64,000 bases of DNA from Burkholderiales bacterium (GCA_029268225.1 JAJUGJ010000013.1:1-64000); one strand, 5' to 3'. Positions 29,719 to 38,991 are shown, numbered from the stretch's first letter. The notes: generated from the sequence alone by a model not told the origin. A program made the numbers and translations.

Positions 29719-30385
29719 GAGGAGGCGGGTCCAGACGGGTGAGGGGTGGCGAGTCCGTGCAGCAGAATCTCGACCTGGGTGCTGAGGAACTGTTCGGGGT
29801 CCAGCGGGACCGAGTTGACCGCACACACCGAGGTGCAGCGCTTGTACAGGATCAGAAACTGCACCGGGGCGATCATGCCGTGCACGTCCGATGTGATGTC
29901 GAGTGTGCGGAACTCGCCGCGCGCCATGCCACGCTCCAGCACGCGGCGCAGCAAGGCGTGGTGGGTGCGAGCACTTCGTCCATGTAGAACTGGGCGAGGT
30001 CAGGGAAGGCGGTGGCCTCGTTCATCAGCAGCACGACCAAGCCGGCCGCTTCCGATGAGCCCACGCGCAGCCACCAGGTGGTGGCAAGTTGGTGCAGCAA
30101 GGCGGCGCTGGGGCCGTCGTGCACATCGGCCAGGTTGCCGGCTTCGACGATGACCTGGGTCAGGTAGTGCCGCACCACGGCTTTGAAGAGCTCGTCTTTG
30201 CTCGGGTAGTAGAGGTAGAGCGTGCCTTTGGACACACCAGCTTCGCGGGCCACCTCTTCAATGCGGGTGCCCGCCAGGCCTTTGCGCAGGAACAGGCGCA
30301 GTCCCGCTTCCAGCAATTCCTGGGGGCGGGCCGCCTTGCGTCGCTGGCGCGTGCGGGTGGCGGGAGACGTGTCGGGCTCGCTCAA
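29715..30385 (-). pseudogene. TetR-family regulator of the RND pump, frameshifted
   Basis: AcrR-like repressor interrupted by a one-base loss. The first frame (start TTG at 30385) has a complete HTH domain: RKAARPQELLEAGLRLFLRK, TRIEEVAREAGVSKGTLYLYY and PSKDELFKAVV. It reads on to FYMDEVLAP and then into unrelated Cys/Ser-rich sequence ending at 29873. The true C-terminal part resumes in another frame (HHALLRRVLERGMARGEFRT) and runs to 29715. The break lies between about 29957 and 29972. Restored length would be about 223 residues. It may be a real mutation or a sequence error. The truncated product could still bind DNA but would have an altered ligand/dimer domain. Confidence 0.85.
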
Positions 30386-30405
30386 ACGGAAGGGCTCTCA
30401 GTAAC

Positions 30406-30419
30406 TGACCGGTGGGTCA
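30406..30419. promoter_or_regulatory. Candidate TetR operator upstream of tetR
   Basis: Inverted repeat TGACC-N4-GGTCA lying 21-34 bp before the tetR start. It resembles operators of AcrR/TtgR-like repressors that govern RND pumps, and sits in the 115-bp region shared with the divergent thioesterase gene. Confidence 0.5.
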
Positions 30420-30500
30420 TTAATGTAGCGGCGGCTTTGGCGTGTGGTCAATCGGGCCGGGCGGGAGGGTGTGTTCAGACGAGGGAATGAATCATGAATA

Positions 30501-30959
30501 ATGTTTCACATGAGCAGCAGACCCCAACCCCAGAGCCGGGCGGCCTACGCCCATTTCAGCCCCATCACCACTCGCTGGATGGACAACGACATCTACGGTC
30601 ATGTCAACAACGTGACCTATTACAGCTACTTCGACACGGCGGTGAACCGCTATCTGATCGACGCGGGTGTGCTGGACATCCATGCAGGCGATGTCATTGG
30701 TCTGGTGATCGAGACGCACTGCAACTACTTTGCCCCGCTCGCTTTCCCGCGCAATGTGGAGGCGGGCATCCGCGTGGCCCACATCGGCAAGAGCAGCGTG
30801 CGTTACGAGATCGGCCTGTTCGAAGAGGGGGAGCCGCAGTCGGCTGCCAGCGGCCACTTCGTGCATGTGTATGTGGACCGTGCCACGCGCCGACCCACCG
30901 AATTGCCCGAGACCTTTGTGCGAGCCCTGCAGGCCTTGCAACTGCCCGAGTCGGCCTGA
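30501..30959 (+). CDS. Acyl-CoA thioesterase, 4-hydroxybenzoyl-CoA/YbgC-FadM hotdog type
   Basis: Single hotdog-domain thioesterase of 152 residues that hydrolyses acyl-CoA. The catalytic region TRWMDNDIYGHVNNVTYYSYF matches the 4HBT signature with the active-site Asp (WMDNDIYGHVNN). The core strand GLVIETHCNYFAPLAFP follows. The ATG at 30501 or 30510 can serve as start; both have weak ribosome-binding sites. It heads the + strand acyl-CoA gene island and is divergent from the tetR-RND operon. Confidence 0.86.
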   Translation: MFHMSSRPQPQSRAAYAHFSPITTRWMDNDIYGHVNNVTYYSYFDTAVNRYLIDAGVLDIHAGDVIGLVIETHCNYFAPLAFPRNVEAGIRVAHIGKSSVRYEIGLFEEGEPQSAASGHFVHVYVDRATRRPTELPETFVRALQALQLPESA

Positions 30960-31006
30960 GTTGACCGTTCCCCTTGTTTCCTCTCCTTTGCAGTCTGGAC
31001 TTTGTC

Positions 31007-31741
31007 ATGAGTCATCCCGCCTCGGTGTCACGCGCGCCCGATCTCATCACCCCTGAGCGCACGGCCGCTGTGGACGCGGCCATCACGTCGCGTCGTTCGA
31101 TCCGTCGATTCCTGCCCACCGAGGTGCCGCGTGCTGTCGTGGAAGACATCTTGCGCGTGGCCTCGCGGGCGCCCTCGGGCACCAACACCCAGCCTTGGCG
31201 CGTGCATGTGCTGACCGGGGCGAGTCTGAAAGCGCTGGTGGACCGTTTGATGGCGGCGTACAACGACCCGGCGCAGGTGGGCTTGCATCAGGAGGAGTAC
31301 GACTACTACCCGAAGGAGTGGATCTCCCCCTTCATCGACCGCCGCCGCAAGGTGGGTTGGGATCTGTACAGCCTGTTGGGCATTGCCAAGGGCGACAAGG
31401 TACGCATGCATGAGCAGACCGGGCGCAACTTCCGCTTCTTTGACGCGCCGGTGGGCATGATCTTCACCATCGACCGGGTGATGGGCCAGGGCAGCTTGCT
31501 GGATTACGGCATGTTCCTGGAGAACATCATGGTGGCCGCGCGTGCGCGCGGACTGGACACCTGCGCGCAAGCCGCTTTCAATGCCTACCACGCTTTGATT
31601 TCGGACCAGCTGGGTCTGGATGCCGAGCGCGAGATGGTGGTCGTGGGCATGGCCCTGGGGCACGCCGACCCGGAGGCCATTGAGAACTCATTGCTTGCGG
31701 AGCGTGTAACGGTGTCCGAGTTTGCGACTTTTTGGCCTTGA
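31007..31741 (+). CDS. Nitroreductase-family FMN oxidoreductase
   Basis: FMN-dependent NAD(P)H oxidoreductase of 244 residues. The FMN-binding SRRSIRRFLPTEVP and RVASRAPSGTNTQPWRVHVL motifs are at the N terminus. DYGMFLENIMVAARARGLDT and the VVGMALGHADPEA tail complete the nitroreductase fold. The start ATG at 31007 replaces the longer frame from 30974, which has no extra similarity. It lies 47 bp after the thioesterase. The physiological substrate is unknown; the island context suggests a redox role in acyl or aromatic catabolism. Confidence 0.88.
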   Translation: MSHPASVSRAPDLITPERTAAVDAAITSRRSIRRFLPTEVPRAVVEDILRVASRAPSGTNTQPWRVHVLTGASLKALVDRLMAAYNDPAQVGLHQEEYDYYPKEWISPFIDRRRKVGWDLYSLLGIAKGDKVRMHEQTGRNFRFFDAPVGMIFTIDRVMGQGSLLDYGMFLENIMVAARARGLDTCAQAAFNAYHALISDQLGLDAEREMVVVGMALGHADPEAIENSLLAERVTVSEFATFWP

Positions 31742-31903
31742 TTTGACGCAGTTTGGCCCTTTTTTCTAGGGTCTTCACGGGGGTCAAGGGCTTCGGAGCG
31801 CCGGACAAACAGGTCTATGATTTTGAGGATGTGGAAGGCGGCATTGTCAAAATAGCGTGCTGTCGTCAACCACCAATCTGCGTGTCTTTCCGGAGGACGA
31901 CCT

Positions 31904-33535
31904 ATGAGCCTGATGGGCCAAATGATGCAAATGCCCCTGTTGATTTCGTCGCTGCTGACCCATGCAGCGCGTCACAACGGGGATATCGAGGTGGTGTCCA
32001 AGCGTGTCGAAGGCGACATCCACCGCACCAACTGGGCCGAGGTGGAGTTGCGTTCGCGCAAGCTGGCACAGGCGCTGGCCCGTCTGGGCTGCGAGGCGGG
32101 TGACCGCATCGGTACCCTGGCCTGGAACGGCTACCGTCACCTGGAGATCTATTACGGCGTGTCGGGCTCGGAGTTGGTGTGCCACACCATCAACCCCCGT
32201 CTGTTCCCCCAGCAGGTGGCCTGGATCATCAACGACGCGCAGGACAAGGTCATCTTCGTGGACCTGAACATCCTGCCGTTGGTGGAGAAGCTGGTGCCCT
32301 CGCTGCCGTCCGTCAAGCACGTGGTGCTGATGTGCGACCGTGACAACATGCCGCGTGAGCACTCGCTGCCCAGCCTGCTGTGCTACGAAGATCTGATCGA
32401 CGCCGAAGACGGCAACTACACCTGGCCGTCGTTCGATGAGAACGCCGCCGCCAGCATCTGCTACACCTCGGGCACGACCGGCAACCCCAAGGGCGCCGTG
32501 TACTCGCACCGCTCCTCCGTGTTGCACGCGTACGCCGTGGCGCTGCCGGATGCCATGTGCATCAAGGGCACCGATGTGGTCCTGCCTGTGGTGCCGATGT
32601 TCCACGTCAACGCCTGGGGTACACCGTACGCCACCGCGCTGGTGGGCTGCAAGCTGGTGCTGCCGGGCCATCACCTTGACGGCGAGTCGCTCTACAAGCT
32701 GTTCGAATCCGAAGGCGTGACGATGAGCGCCGGCGTGCCGACCATCTGGATGGGCCTGCTGAATTACGTCAAGGCCAACAACCTGAAGTTCAGCACCTTC
32801 AAGACCACGGTGATCGGTGGCGCGGCCTGCCCGCCTTCGATGATCCGCACCTTCGAGAACGACTACAACGTCGAGGTGGTGCACGCCTGGGGCATGACCG
32901 AGTTGTCGCCGGTGGGCACGCTGGGCCGCCTGAAGTCCAAGCACGCCAACCTGGCGCCCGAGGCCAAGCAGAAGATCCTGGAAAAGCAGGGCAAGTCGGT
33001 GTTCGGTGTGGACATGCGTATCGTGGACGCCGAGGGCAATGTGCAGCCCTGGAACGGCGTGGCGACGGGCGATCTGGAGGTGCGCGGTCACTGGGTGATC
33101 AGCAGCTACTTCAACGTCGACAAGTCGCCGCTGCACGATGGCTGGTTCCCCACGGGGGACGTGGCCACCATCGACTCGGATGGCTACATGCAGATCACCG
33201 ACCGTTCCAAGGACGTGATCAAGTCGGGCGGGGAGTGGATCAGCTCCATCGAGCTGGAAAACGTGTTGATGGGCCATCCGGCCGTGCACGAAGCGGCAGC
33301 CATTGCGGCGCATCACCCCAAGTGGGACGAGCGCCCCTTGATGGTGGTGGTCAAGAAGCCGGGTGCCGAGGTGACCAAGGAGGAGTTGTTGGCCTTCTAC
33401 AAGGGCAAGATCCCGAACTGGCAGACCCCGGACGACATCGTGTTCGTGGACGAGCTGCCGCACACGGCCACGGGCAAGCTGTACAAGCTCAAGCTGCGTG
33501 AGCAGTATCGCGATTACAAGCTGCCAACGGCCTGA
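31904..33535 (+). CDS. AlkK-type medium/long-chain acyl-CoA synthetase
   Basis: Activates fatty acids to acyl-CoA using ATP. The 543-residue protein starts [20 protein letters not shown], the layout of Pseudomonas AlkK. The AMP-binding P-loop is [16 protein letters not shown], followed by [49 protein letters not shown] and [12 protein letters not shown]. The C-terminal catalytic lysine is in [13 protein letters not shown] precedes the ATG. The next feature is a strong terminator, so it is separated from the liv-type transporter that follows. It probably supplies acyl-CoA to the FadB-like, hydratase and dehydrogenase enzymes downstream. Confidence 0.93.
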   Translation: MSLMGQMMQMPLLISSLLTHAARHNGDIEVVSKRVEGDIHRTNWAEVELRSRKLAQALARLGCEAGDRIGTLAWNGYRHLEIYYGVSGSELVCHTINPRLFPQQVAWIINDAQDKVIFVDLNILPLVEKLVPSLPSVKHVVLMCDRDNMPREHSLPSLLCYEDLIDAEDGNYTWPSFDENAAASICYTSGTTGNPKGAVYSHRSSVLHAYAVALPDAMCIKGTDVVLPVVPMFHVNAWGTPYATALVGCKLVLPGHHLDGESLYKLFESEGVTMSAGVPTIWMGLLNYVKANNLKFSTFKTTVIGGAACPPSMIRTFENDYNVEVVHAWGMTELSPVGTLGRLKSKHANLAPEAKQKILEKQGKSVFGVDMRIVDAEGNVQPWNGVATGDLEVRGHWVISSYFNVDKSPLHDGWFPTGDVATIDSDGYMQITDRSKDVIKSGGEWISSIELENVLMGHPAVHEAAAIAAHHPKWDERPLMVVVKKPGAEVTKEELLAFYKGKIPNWQTPDDIVFVDELPHTATGKLYKLKLREQYRDYKLPTA

Positions 33536-33569
33536 CGCCTCAGCGCAAACCCTGTATTCAAGGGTTAAC

Positions 33570-33596
33570 AAGGACACCTTCGGGTGTCCTTTTTTC
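33570..33596 (+). terminator. Rho-independent terminator after acyl-CoA synthetase
   Basis: Perfect 9-bp stem AAGGACACC/GGTGTCCTT closed by a TTCG tetraloop, followed by a T tract. Confidence 0.93.
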
Positions 33597-33720
33597 TTTG
33601 TGAACTGCAGAGTGGAATGCGTGTTCGCACATTACGGGAAAGCTCTGACTGACCCCCGCGAACATGGGGGATAGATTGGGAGGGTAACGACTTCCGATCC
33701 CCCCGAATAAGGAGCTAGCG

Positions 33721-34956
33721 ATGCGATTCCCTGTACGAGCAATGAGCGTGATGGTGGCGGCCTCTTTGAGCGCCGGTGCGGTGTTTGCCCAGAAGGGTGA
33801 GACCGTCAAAGTCGCCTGGATCGATCCGCTGTCGGGCCTGATGGCCAGCGTGGGTCAGAACCAGCTCAAGAGCTACCAATTTGTCGCTGAAAAGCTCAAC
33901 GCCAACAACCCGGCTGGCGTGAAGTTCGAGATCGTCAGCATCGACAACAAGCTGAGCCCTGCCGAAACCTTGAACGCGCTGAAGTCGGCTGCGGACCAGG
34001 GCGTGCGTTACGTGGTGCAGGGTCTGGGTTCGGGCGCCGCCACGGCCCTGATCGACGGCATCAACAAGCACAACCAGCGCAACCCCGGCAAGGAAATCGT
34101 CTTCCTGAACTACGCCGCGGTGGACCCCGATCTGACCAACAGCAAGTGCAGCTTCTGGCACTTCCGTCTGGACGCCGACACCTCCATGAAGATGGAAGCC
34201 ATGACCACCTTCATCAAGGACCAGAAGGACGTCCAGAAGGTCTACCTGATCAACCAGAACTACGCGCACGGCCACCAGGTCTCCAAGTACGCGAAGGAAA
34301 ACCTCAAGCGCAAGCGCCCGGACATCCAGGTGGTGGGCGACGACCTGCACCCGCTGGCCCAGGTGCGTGACTTCGCGCCGTATGTCGCCAAGATCAAGGC
34401 CTCGGGTGCCGATACCGTGATCACGGGCAACTGGGGTTCGGACCTGTCGCTGTTGGTGAAGGCCGCCAACGACGCCGGCCTGACGGCCAAGTTCTACACC
34501 TACTACGCCAACTTCGGTGGCACGCCCACCGCTCTGGGCAAGGCTGCCAACGGCCGTGTCTATCAGATCGGCTATGGGCACTACAACCTGGGGGGGCTGA
34601 ATGGTCAGTTGGTGAACGAGTTCAAGAAGCGTTTCAATGACGACTACTACTCCGCCGCGACCTACTCGGGCCTGCAGATGCTGACGATCGCGATGGCCAA
34701 CGCCAAGTCGACGGACCCAGTCAAGGTGGCCTACGCGATGGAAGGTCTGAAGTTCAAGACCTTCAATGGTGAGGTCGAGATGCGCAAGAGCGATCATCAG
34801 ATGCAGCAGCCTGTGTTCCTGACCAAATGGGCGCCAGTGGATGCCAAGAACCCGTACAACGTGGAAGGCACGGGCATGACCTTTGTGCCGGTCAAGCAGT
34901 TTGACGCGTACGTGGCCAGCACGCCCACTTCGTGCCAGATGAAGCGCCCTTCTTGA
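33721..34956 (+). CDS. Branched-chain amino acid-type ABC transporter substrate-binding protein
   Basis: Periplasmic type I binding protein (LivK/Peripla_BP_6 fold) of 411 residues with a signal peptide MRFPVRAMSVMVAASLSAGAVFA. The mature part begins KGETVKVAWIDPLSGLMASVGQNQ; VVQGLGSGAATALIDGIN and the second-lobe DTVITGNWGSDLSLLVKAA are family features. The conserved CSFWHFRLDAD segment is typical of a Burkholderiales subfamily of unassigned ligand. AAGGAG precedes the ATG. Its own terminator follows, which should favour excess binding protein over permease. Context in a fatty-acid island suggests that the ligand may be a carboxylic acid rather than leucine. Confidence 0.9.
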   Translation: MRFPVRAMSVMVAASLSAGAVFAQKGETVKVAWIDPLSGLMASVGQNQLKSYQFVAEKLNANNPAGVKFEIVSIDNKLSPAETLNALKSAADQGVRYVVQGLGSGAATALIDGINKHNQRNPGKEIVFLNYAAVDPDLTNSKCSFWHFRLDADTSMKMEAMTTFIKDQKDVQKVYLINQNYAHGHQVSKYAKENLKRKRPDIQVVGDDLHPLAQVRDFAPYVAKIKASGADTVITGNWGSDLSLLVKAANDAGLTAKFYTYYANFGGTPTALGKAANGRVYQIGYGHYNLGGLNGQLVNEFKKRFNDDYYSAATYSGLQMLTIAMANAKSTDPVKVAYAMEGLKFKTFNGEVEMRKSDHQMQQPVFLTKWAPVDAKNPYNVEGTGMTFVPVKQFDAYVASTPTSCQMKRPS

Positions 34957-34968
34957 TGTGAGGCGCTG

Positions 34969-35011
34969 AGGGCATGCGAGGGCGCTACGGCGCGTCGCAT
35001 GCCCTTTTTTT
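34969..35011 (+). terminator. Intra-operon terminator between binding protein and permease
   Basis: Stem AGGGCATGCGA (34969-34979) with TCGCATGCCCT (34995-35005), an inner GCGC/GCGC helix, and a run of T. Placed after the binding-protein gene, it probably attenuates read-through into livH. Confidence 0.85.
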
Positions 35012-35062
35012 GACCTGATCGTGGTGCCGGCTTGGCCGGTGAACGAACTCTGCGGGCCAGTC

Positions 35063-36085
35063 ATGGAAACGTTTTTTGTCTTTGCCCTCAACGGGCTCAG
35101 CTACGGGCTGCTGCTGTTCATGCTCAGCTCCGGGTTGACGCTCATTTTCAGCATGATGGGCGTGCTGAACTTTGCGCACACCAGCTTCTACATGTTGGGT
35201 GCTTACTTCGCTTATGCGCTCACGGGCAGCATCGGTTTCTTTCCCGCCTTGATCGTGGCGCCGCTGCTGGTGGGCGCGCTGGGCGCGGCGTTCGAGCGCT
35301 ATTCGGTGCGCAAGGTGCATCCTTATGGTCATGTGCCCGAACTGCTGGTGACCTTCGGCCTGTCGTATGTGGTGCTGGAAGTGGTGCGCCTGATCTGGGG
35401 CCCGGCCAACGTGGACTATCGCGTGCCCGAGGCGCTGGATGGGGCCTTGTTCACCCTGGCCAACATCCAGGGGCATGGCCTGAGCTGGTTTGCGGGCGCC
35501 GGTGATGCGGCGATTTGTGCAGCCGCCGGCAACTCTTGCACCCAGTTCCCGATGTACCGCGGCTTCATGGCCATGGTGGCTTTGGCGATGCTGGTGGCCT
35601 TGTGGCTGCTGCTGACCCGTACCCGCATCGGTCTGATCATCCAGGCTGCGCTGACGCACCCCGAGATGACCCAGTCGCTGGGTCACAACGTCCCGCGCGT
35701 GATGATGGGTGTGTTCGGGGGCGGTTGTGCCCTGGCTGGTCTGGCTGGCGTCATCGGGGGCAACGCCTTCGTGACCGAGCCGAACATGGCGGCCTCGGTG
35801 GGCGCCATCATCTTCGTGGTGGTGGTCGTTGGCGGCATGGGCTCGCTGGCGGGGGCCTTCCTGGCCTCCATCCTGATTGGCCTGATCCAGACCTTTGCCG
35901 TGGTCATCGACGTGTCGGTGGTGTCGGTGATGGAGAAGCTGGGCAACCCGGTGGCCTTTGACCACTGGGCTTACCCGATCCTGAAGATCTCGGTGTCGCA
36001 GATGGCGCCGATCCTGCCCTACCTCCTGTTGGTGCTGATCCTGATCTTCCGACCCAAGGGCCTGCTGGGCACCCGCGAGGAGTAA
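35063..36085 (+). CDS. livH: Branched-chain-type ABC transporter permease LivH-like
   Basis: First membrane subunit of the HAAT-type importer. The ATG at 35063 gives 340 residues beginning METFFVFALNGLSYGLLLFML. Signature segments are TLIFSMMGVLNFAHTSFYMLG near the N terminus and VVVVGGMGSLAGAFLASILIG in the EAA-like cytoplasmic loop. About eight hydrophobic helices are visible. The frame upstream to 35021 is not conserved. The next permease starts 7 bp after the stop. Symbol by homology only; the ligand is not proven to be an amino acid. Confidence 0.9.
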   Translation: METFFVFALNGLSYGLLLFMLSSGLTLIFSMMGVLNFAHTSFYMLGAYFAYALTGSIGFFPALIVAPLLVGALGAAFERYSVRKVHPYGHVPELLVTFGLSYVVLEVVRLIWGPANVDYRVPEALDGALFTLANIQGHGLSWFAGAGDAAICAAAGNSCTQFPMYRGFMAMVALAMLVALWLLLTRTRIGLIIQAALTHPEMTQSLGHNVPRVMMGVFGGGCALAGLAGVIGGNAFVTEPNMAASVGAIIFVVVVVGGMGSLAGAFLASILIGLIQTFAVVIDVSVVSVMEKLGNPVAFDHWAYPILKISVSQMAPILPYLLLVLILIFRPKGLLGTREE

Positions 36086-36092
36086 AGAGACC

Positions 36093-37385
36093 ATGACTGA
36101 CAAGATGTACACATTCCGCCCCCTCAACGTGGGCCGTATCGTGCTGTGGTCCCTGTTCGCCATCGTCTTGCTGGTGGCGCCCAAGGTCTTCGACAGCAGC
36201 CTGTCCATGACCATGCTCACGCAAATGGGCATCGCCATCATTGCCTGCCTGTCCTACAACATGCTGTTGGGGCAGGGCGGCATGCTGAGCTTTGGCCATG
36301 CGGTGTATTCGGGCCTGGGCTCGTTTGCCGCCATCCATGTGCTCAACAAGGTGTCCGAAGGCGCCTGGAACGTGCCGGTGAGCCTGCTGCCGCTGGTCGG
36401 TGGCGTGGCGGGCCTGCTGGTGTCGGCGCTGCTGGGTTCCATCACCACCAAGAAGTCGGGGACCATCTTTGCGATGATCACCCTGGGCATTGGTGAGCTG
36501 GTGTTCTCGATGTCGCTGATGCTGCCGGAGTTCTTTGGTGGTGAAGGCGGCATCTCCAGCAACCGCATGGTCGGTGAGCCCTTCATGGGCATCACCTTCG
36601 GGCCCGAGATTCAGGTGTACTACCTGATCGCGGTCTACACCTTTGTGTGCACGGTGCTGATGTTTGCCTTCACGCAGACGCCGTTGGGTCGCATCCTGAA
36701 CGCTGTCCGTGACAACCCCGAGCGGGTCGAGTTCATCGGTTACGACACCCAGCGTGTGCGCTACCTGGCTTTCATGATCGCTGGCTTCTTTGCCGGCATT
36801 GCGGGTGGCCTGTACGCCATCAACTTCGAGATCGTGACCGCCGAGGTGGTGAGTGCGCACCGCTCCGGGGCCTACCTGCTCTTCACCTTCCTGGGTGGCG
36901 CCTTGTTTTTCTTCGGGCCGATCATCGGCGCGGTGATGATGGTGCTGGCCACGGTGCTGCTGTCGGAGATGACCAAGGCCTGGTTGCTCTATCTGGGCAT
37001 CTTCTTCCTGGTGATGGTGATGTACGCCCCCGGTGGCATCTCGGGTCTGATCATGATGAACCTGCGTTTGGCCGCCTACGGCATGCTGCGTCGCCTCTGG
37101 ACCTCGTACCTGGCTTTGGCCGGATCGCTGCTGGTGGTGCTGACCGCGGTGGCCGTGATCGTGGAGATGGTCTATCACATCAAGCTCAACGAGGCCTTGG
37201 GCCCGGAGATGAGCTTCATGGGCGCGACGATCAACACGCATGGCGTGGATGCCTGGGTGGGATCGGTGTTCCTGCTGATCACGGGTGTGGGTCTGTTCGA
37301 GTTGGTGCGGCGTCAGTTCGTGCACCAGTGGGGACAGATCCAGGAAGACATCGAGGCGGAGAACCTCCGTCGTCAAATGCATTGA
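36093..37385 (+). CDS. livM: Branched-chain-type ABC transporter permease LivM-like
   Basis: Second membrane subunit, 430 residues. MLTQMGIAIIACLSYNMLLGQGGMLSFGHAVYSGL-type sequence near the N terminus and FTFLGGALFFFGPIIGAVMM in the ATPase-contact region are LivM hallmarks. The protein is longer than E. coli LivM core domains because of an extra C-terminal pair of hydrophobic segments (around residues 340-420), ending in a charged tail. It overlaps no neighbour: 7 bp after livH and 10 bp before livG. Confidence 0.89.
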   Translation: MTDKMYTFRPLNVGRIVLWSLFAIVLLVAPKVFDSSLSMTMLTQMGIAIIACLSYNMLLGQGGMLSFGHAVYSGLGSFAAIHVLNKVSEGAWNVPVSLLPLVGGVAGLLVSALLGSITTKKSGTIFAMITLGIGELVFSMSLMLPEFFGGEGGISSNRMVGEPFMGITFGPEIQVYYLIAVYTFVCTVLMFAFTQTPLGRILNAVRDNPERVEFIGYDTQRVRYLAFMIAGFFAGIAGGLYAINFEIVTAEVVSAHRSGAYLLFTFLGGALFFFGPIIGAVMMVLATVLLSEMTKAWLLYLGIFFLVMVMYAPGGISGLIMMNLRLAAYGMLRRLWTSYLALAGSLLVVLTAVAVIVEMVYHIKLNEALGPEMSFMGATINTHGVDAWVGSVFLLITGVGLFELVRRQFVHQWGQIQEDIEAENLRRQMH

Positions 37386-37395
37386 GAGGCCAATC

Positions 37396-38196
37396 ATGAG
37401 CGAGCACAAGGCATCTGCATCAGGTCTGGCACTGGAGTTGCGCAGCGTGCGCAAGTCTTTTGGCAAGACCGAAATCATCCGAGGGGCCGAGCTGGCGGTG
37501 AAAGCCGGCGAGCGCGTGGCCCTGATCGGCCCCAACGGCGCGGGCAAGTCCACGCTGTTCAACCTGATCAGCGGGCGACTGCCGATCACCAGTGGCGAGA
37601 TCCTGTTGAATGGCGAAGCCATCCACGGGATGACGCCTTACGAGATCAACCGCCGCGGCCTGGCCCGCAGCTTCCAGGTGTCCAACCTGTTCCCACGCTT
37701 GAGCGTGTTCGAGAACATTCGCTGCGCGGTGCTGTGGTCCATGGGGGAGCGGTACGCCTTCTGGCGTTTCCTGTCCAAGCTTGATGCGGTCAACCAGCGC
37801 GCGGAAGAGGTGTTGGACATGATCCGTTTGCGTCGCAAGCGTGATGTGCATGTCACGTCCCTGACCTACGCCGAGCAGCGTGCGCTGGAAGTGGGCGTGA
37901 CGATTGCCGGCGGTGGCAATGTGATCCTGCTGGACGAACCGACGGCCGGTATGAGCAAGTCGGAGACGGCGAACTTCGTGCGCATGATCCGTGAAGTCAC
38001 GGAAGGCAAGACCTTGCTGACCGTGGAGCACGACATGGGTGTGGTGTTCGGCCTGGCCGACCGCATTGCGGTGCTGGTGTACGGCGAGGTGATCGCTTTT
38101 GACACGCCCGAGAACGTGCGGGCGAACGATCGGGTCAAAGAGGCGTATCTGGGTTCGGTGCTGGCGCAGAACCAGGCCGCCGAGGCAGGAGTCTGA
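37396..38196 (+). CDS. livG: Branched-chain-type ABC transporter ATPase LivG-like
   Basis: Cytosolic ATPase of the importer, 266 residues from the ATG at 37396; the frame open from 37285 lies within livM. Walker A is IGPNGAGKST, and the Walker B region is NVILLDEPTAGMSKSE, followed by the H-loop LTVEHDMGVVF. The ABC signature is degenerate (LTYAEQRALEVGVTI in place of LSYGQQR), a common LivG variation. It is directly followed by livF after 2 bp. Confidence 0.9.
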   Translation: MSEHKASASGLALELRSVRKSFGKTEIIRGAELAVKAGERVALIGPNGAGKSTLFNLISGRLPITSGEILLNGEAIHGMTPYEINRRGLARSFQVSNLFPRLSVFENIRCAVLWSMGERYAFWRFLSKLDAVNQRAEEVLDMIRLRRKRDVHVTSLTYAEQRALEVGVTIAGGGNVILLDEPTAGMSKSETANFVRMIREVTEGKTLLTVEHDMGVVFGLADRIAVLVYGEVIAFDTPENVRANDRVKEAYLGSVLAQNQAAEAGV

Positions 38197-38198
38197 GC

Positions 38199-38894
38199 AT
38201 GTTGAGCATTCAAAACCTGCACGCGTTTTACGGCAAGAGCCACATCCTCCATGGCGTCGACATGGAGGTTAAACCCGGCGAGATCGTCAGTCTGCTGGGC
38301 CGCAACGGCTCGGGGCGCTCCACCACCATCAAGGCCATCATGGGCCTGGTGGATGCACAAGGCTCGGTCAAGTGGAATGACCAGGAACTGCTGGGCCACA
38401 AGACCTATGACATTGCGCGCCACGGCCTGGGCTATGTGCCCGAAAGCCGCGATGTGTTCCCCAAGCTGACCGTGGAGCAGAACCTGCTGCTGGGCCAGAA
38501 GGGGGGCAAGAAGCCCGGACGCTGGAGCCTGGACGACATGTACCAGATGTTCCCGCGCCTGAAGGAGCGCCAGCACACCGAGGCGGGCGTGATGTCGGGC
38601 GGTGAGCAGCAGATGCTCACCCTGTGCCGCACGCTGATGGGCGACCCGGACCTGATCATGATCGACGAGCCGACCGAAGGGCTGGCGCCGAAGATCGTGG
38701 AACTGGTGGGGGAGTACCTCAAGGAGCTGCAAAAGCGCGGTCTGGCCGTGCTGTTGGTGGAGCAAAAGCTCACGATCGCCCTGGATATCTCGCAGCGTTG
38801 CTACGTGATGGGCCACGGTGAGGTGGTGTTCCACGGCACGCCCGATGAGTTGCGGGCCGACCAGTACGTCCGCAAGGAGTGGCTGGAGGTCTAA
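38199..38894 (+). CDS. livF: Branched-chain-type ABC transporter ATPase LivF-like, Walker A Lys to Arg
   Basis: Second cytosolic ATPase, 231 residues. The Walker A motif reads GRNGSGRS at residues 34-41: Arg40 occupies the position of the invariant phosphate-binding lysine (codon CGC). All other motifs are normal: VPESRDVF Q-loop region, signature MSGGEQQML, Walker B LIMIDEPTEGLAPK and H-loop residue region LLVEQKLTIAL. The two-ATPase design may tolerate one weak site. From memory, a GRST form recurs in Burkholderiales LivF relatives. It ends the transporter operon. Confidence 0.88.
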   Translation: MLSIQNLHAFYGKSHILHGVDMEVKPGEIVSLLGRNGSGRSTTIKAIMGLVDAQGSVKWNDQELLGHKTYDIARHGLGYVPESRDVFPKLTVEQNLLLGQKGGKKPGRWSLDDMYQMFPRLKERQHTEAGVMSGGEQQMLTLCRTLMGDPDLIMIDEPTEGLAPKIVELVGEYLKELQKRGLAVLLVEQKLTIALDISQRCYVMGHGEVVFHGTPDELRADQYVRKEWLEV

Positions 38895-38991
38895 TTTTTG
38901 GTCCGCGTGGCGGAATTCGCGGACTTTGTGGCTCGGGACTTTCCCTGTGTTTGTGCAACACGGGGAGCAAGCTCTGCCACAATCTTCGGAT

